In this document: positions 62,359 to 64,000 of the stretch, piece after piece
How the letters are laid out: every line of letters begins with the position of its first letter
Position numbering within the stretch: the stretch's first letter is position 1
Assembly: GCF_051622035.1 (NCBI RefSeq)
Contig: NC_135362.1
Location: 11,907,501 to 11,971,500, forward strand
Direction: 5' to 3'
Length of the DNA: 64,000 nucleotides
Origin: Arctopsyche grandis
Taxonomy: Eukaryota > Arthropoda > Insecta > Trichoptera > Hydropsychidae
Notes under the pieces: generated by a model
The model's input: the letters and a program-made list of their open reading frames with translations, nothing else
Database searches by the model: none
Told to the model about the DNA's origin: nothing
Program-made: the position numbers and the translations under genes

Positions 62359-63858
62359 TTAATCGGTCAATATTTTCATTGATGCCGGGGGTAATGTTTT
62401 TGAACATACGGGAACTTTGTATGATATTTTATTATCGTTCTTTTTATTTACGTGAATATTTTGAATGAAAATATTCATTTGATCATTTTGCTTTTGTGCT
62501 AAGCAATCAAAAAAATCTTCAAGTATTCTGAAATTTTTGTAATAAATTGAAAATATACATATATAGATAGTTCATATTATTTAAAGTGGAAGGCTTTGTA
62601 TACTTTAGATCAGATATGTCTTTCCATTTCATATTTGAAATAATTTCTTTGGGTACACTCTTAACATCGAAACACTCAACCTTTTCCGGATTATTCAATT
62701 TAGAAAACTGTAAATTGATTGGCAAGAATGTTTGGAAGGCTGATTCTTTTATATCTGTAGGTTCTAGTTTTGTGTTTGTCGGTGAAATTTGTTGTTGAAT
62801 AAGTTTCGATAATAATGCCTATATTAGACACAAAAAAATAATTATTAAAATGATTTTTTTTCTAATTTTAAGTGAAATGTATAATATGCATATAAATATA
62901 AGTACTTCAAACTTCTCCGATGCTTCAAAATTTTGATCTGGAATGACACTGACATCTTTTACATGAATTGGAATACCTTTATCTAACTCATCATTAAGCC
63001 TTGTCTGAAAAAAATATCGCAATATCGTATTACTTCATCTATTGATACTTTGTATATATGTAGATAAAGTAAAAACTAATTATGTATATTTAGCTTCATT
63101 TTACCGAAAATATATCTTGAATGAAGTCGATCATATTTTCCACATTTTTTGTTGAATATTCATTATCTAAAATTGATGACCACTCGGCAAAATCTTTTGC
63201 TATCTGAAATGTAATTTTTTATATTATATTTGGTGAAAGTTGAATTTTAGATGTATTTGAGATGTATGTGTATGAAACTATGTGATTTTAATTACTTTGT
63301 TCATTGCAATATAAGCTTTCTTTTCTAAAGAAATAGTATCGTCTTCTTTCGGTAGTTCCATTAAATATTTAGATGACCATGTTATCATATCTCTTTCAGA
63401 TTTATTTCCAAATAACAGGTTCATGTATGGTTGGGCTTCATTTTTACAATAAAACCTAAATATATTATAACGTTATACAAATTAAAAATGTTTAAAATAT
63501 TAACAATAATAAAAAGCTTGTAAAAGTAGATAATTTTTTAATGCATGTGGATTATGTATAAAAAATTACATATATTTAAAACAATAATTGTGTAAATACA
63601 AAGATAATGATGTCTTTAATGAAAATACCTATTCTTATCTGAAGTATTGACATTTAACTCCCATTTTTCAATGGAATTATACGTTTGCTTTTTTCCATTT
63701 GCAAATTTATCAAAAACGACATTGTTAATGTGACGTATTGTATGAAAATTTTTGATATTCCAGTAGTTTTCATCACTTATAACTTTTGGTTCGACATAAA
63801 TGTTCTTCCAAAGTTTTAAACTATTTATTTTCTTTTTATACATCATATCAATTCTCAT
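62359..63858 (-). CDS. Uncharacterised six-exon protein, 323 residues
   Basis: I do not recognise the family. Exons (5' to 3'): 63858-63629, 63455-63296, 63203-63105, 63004-62906, 62818-62604, 62527-62359. All five introns are short (85-173 nt), have GT-AG ends and keep one reading frame; the total is 972 nt, ending in TAA. The start ATG is the first in its frame after an upstream in-frame TAA. A short upstream ORF overlaps it. The protein is hydrophilic and Lys/Asn/Asp-rich, with no signal peptide or membrane segment visible. Its best-looking part is residues about 65-150: a Trp/aromatic segment ending KNRFYCKNEAQPYMN, then RDMITWSSKYL, then an acidic stretch and an AKDFAEWSSIL segment. This looks like a compact helical domain. 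It lies upstream of the otopetrin gene on the same strand, separated by an RTE element. No function can be assigned. Exons upstream of the window edge remain possible. Confidence 0.72.
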
Positions 63859-64000
63859 GCAAACGTTGATTTTATAATCATTTGAAAATATATGTTATAA
63901 GAAGAAGAATATGGACAAATGAAAAGTAATAAAAGTAAATATACAAACAAATGAAAAGTAATATAATATTTAAGCATATAATTTATTATATAAAATATGA

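Overview
This is a window of an animal nuclear genome, almost certainly an insect. It is AT-rich and has spliced genes with GT-AG introns. It carries non-LTR retrotransposons, tRNA-derived SINEs, hAT, Tigger and Helitron DNA transposons, MITEs, and a eukaryotic tRNA-Asp gene with no encoded CCA. I cannot name the order with confidence.

Layout. Positions 1-44,700 form a gene-poor region, and I found no host exon there. It holds a complete-looking CR1/Jockey-type LINE (about 8.08-12.3 kb, minus strand, ORF1 and ORF2 open), two hAT transposons with exact 8-bp target duplications (14,076-15,847 and 17,698-19,094), a Helitron with an A|T insertion site (38,515-39,966), and several MITE families. 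It also has many copies of two SINE families, fragments of LINEs, microsatellites, and a few GC-richer blocks that could be regulatory.

Positions 44,734-57,610 (minus strand) hold a 14-exon gene whose exons join in frame into 788 residues. I recognise it as an otopetrin, a 12-helix proton-channel family. Its second intron (about 8 kb) contains a canonical tRNA-Asp(GUC) gene on the opposite strand, an internally deleted Tigger element, a possible hAT relic and a SINE. Positions 58,915-61,936 (minus) hold an RTE-type LINE with an uninterrupted 985-residue endonuclease/reverse transcriptase ORF. Positions 62,359-63,858 (minus) hold a six-exon gene of 323 residues that I do not recognise.

How the parts relate. 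The most interesting pattern is at the 3' ends of the retroelements. The LINE at 8.1-12.3 kb, a deleted relative nested in the Helitron, and both SINE families end in a hairpin with a similar GGGG-containing loop but different stem sequences that still pair. One SINE family occurs with two different 3' tails on the same body. This suggests SINEs moved by CR1/Jockey-type reverse transcriptases, with tail exchange. The otopetrin gene, the unknown gene and the tRNA are the only host genes I can support.
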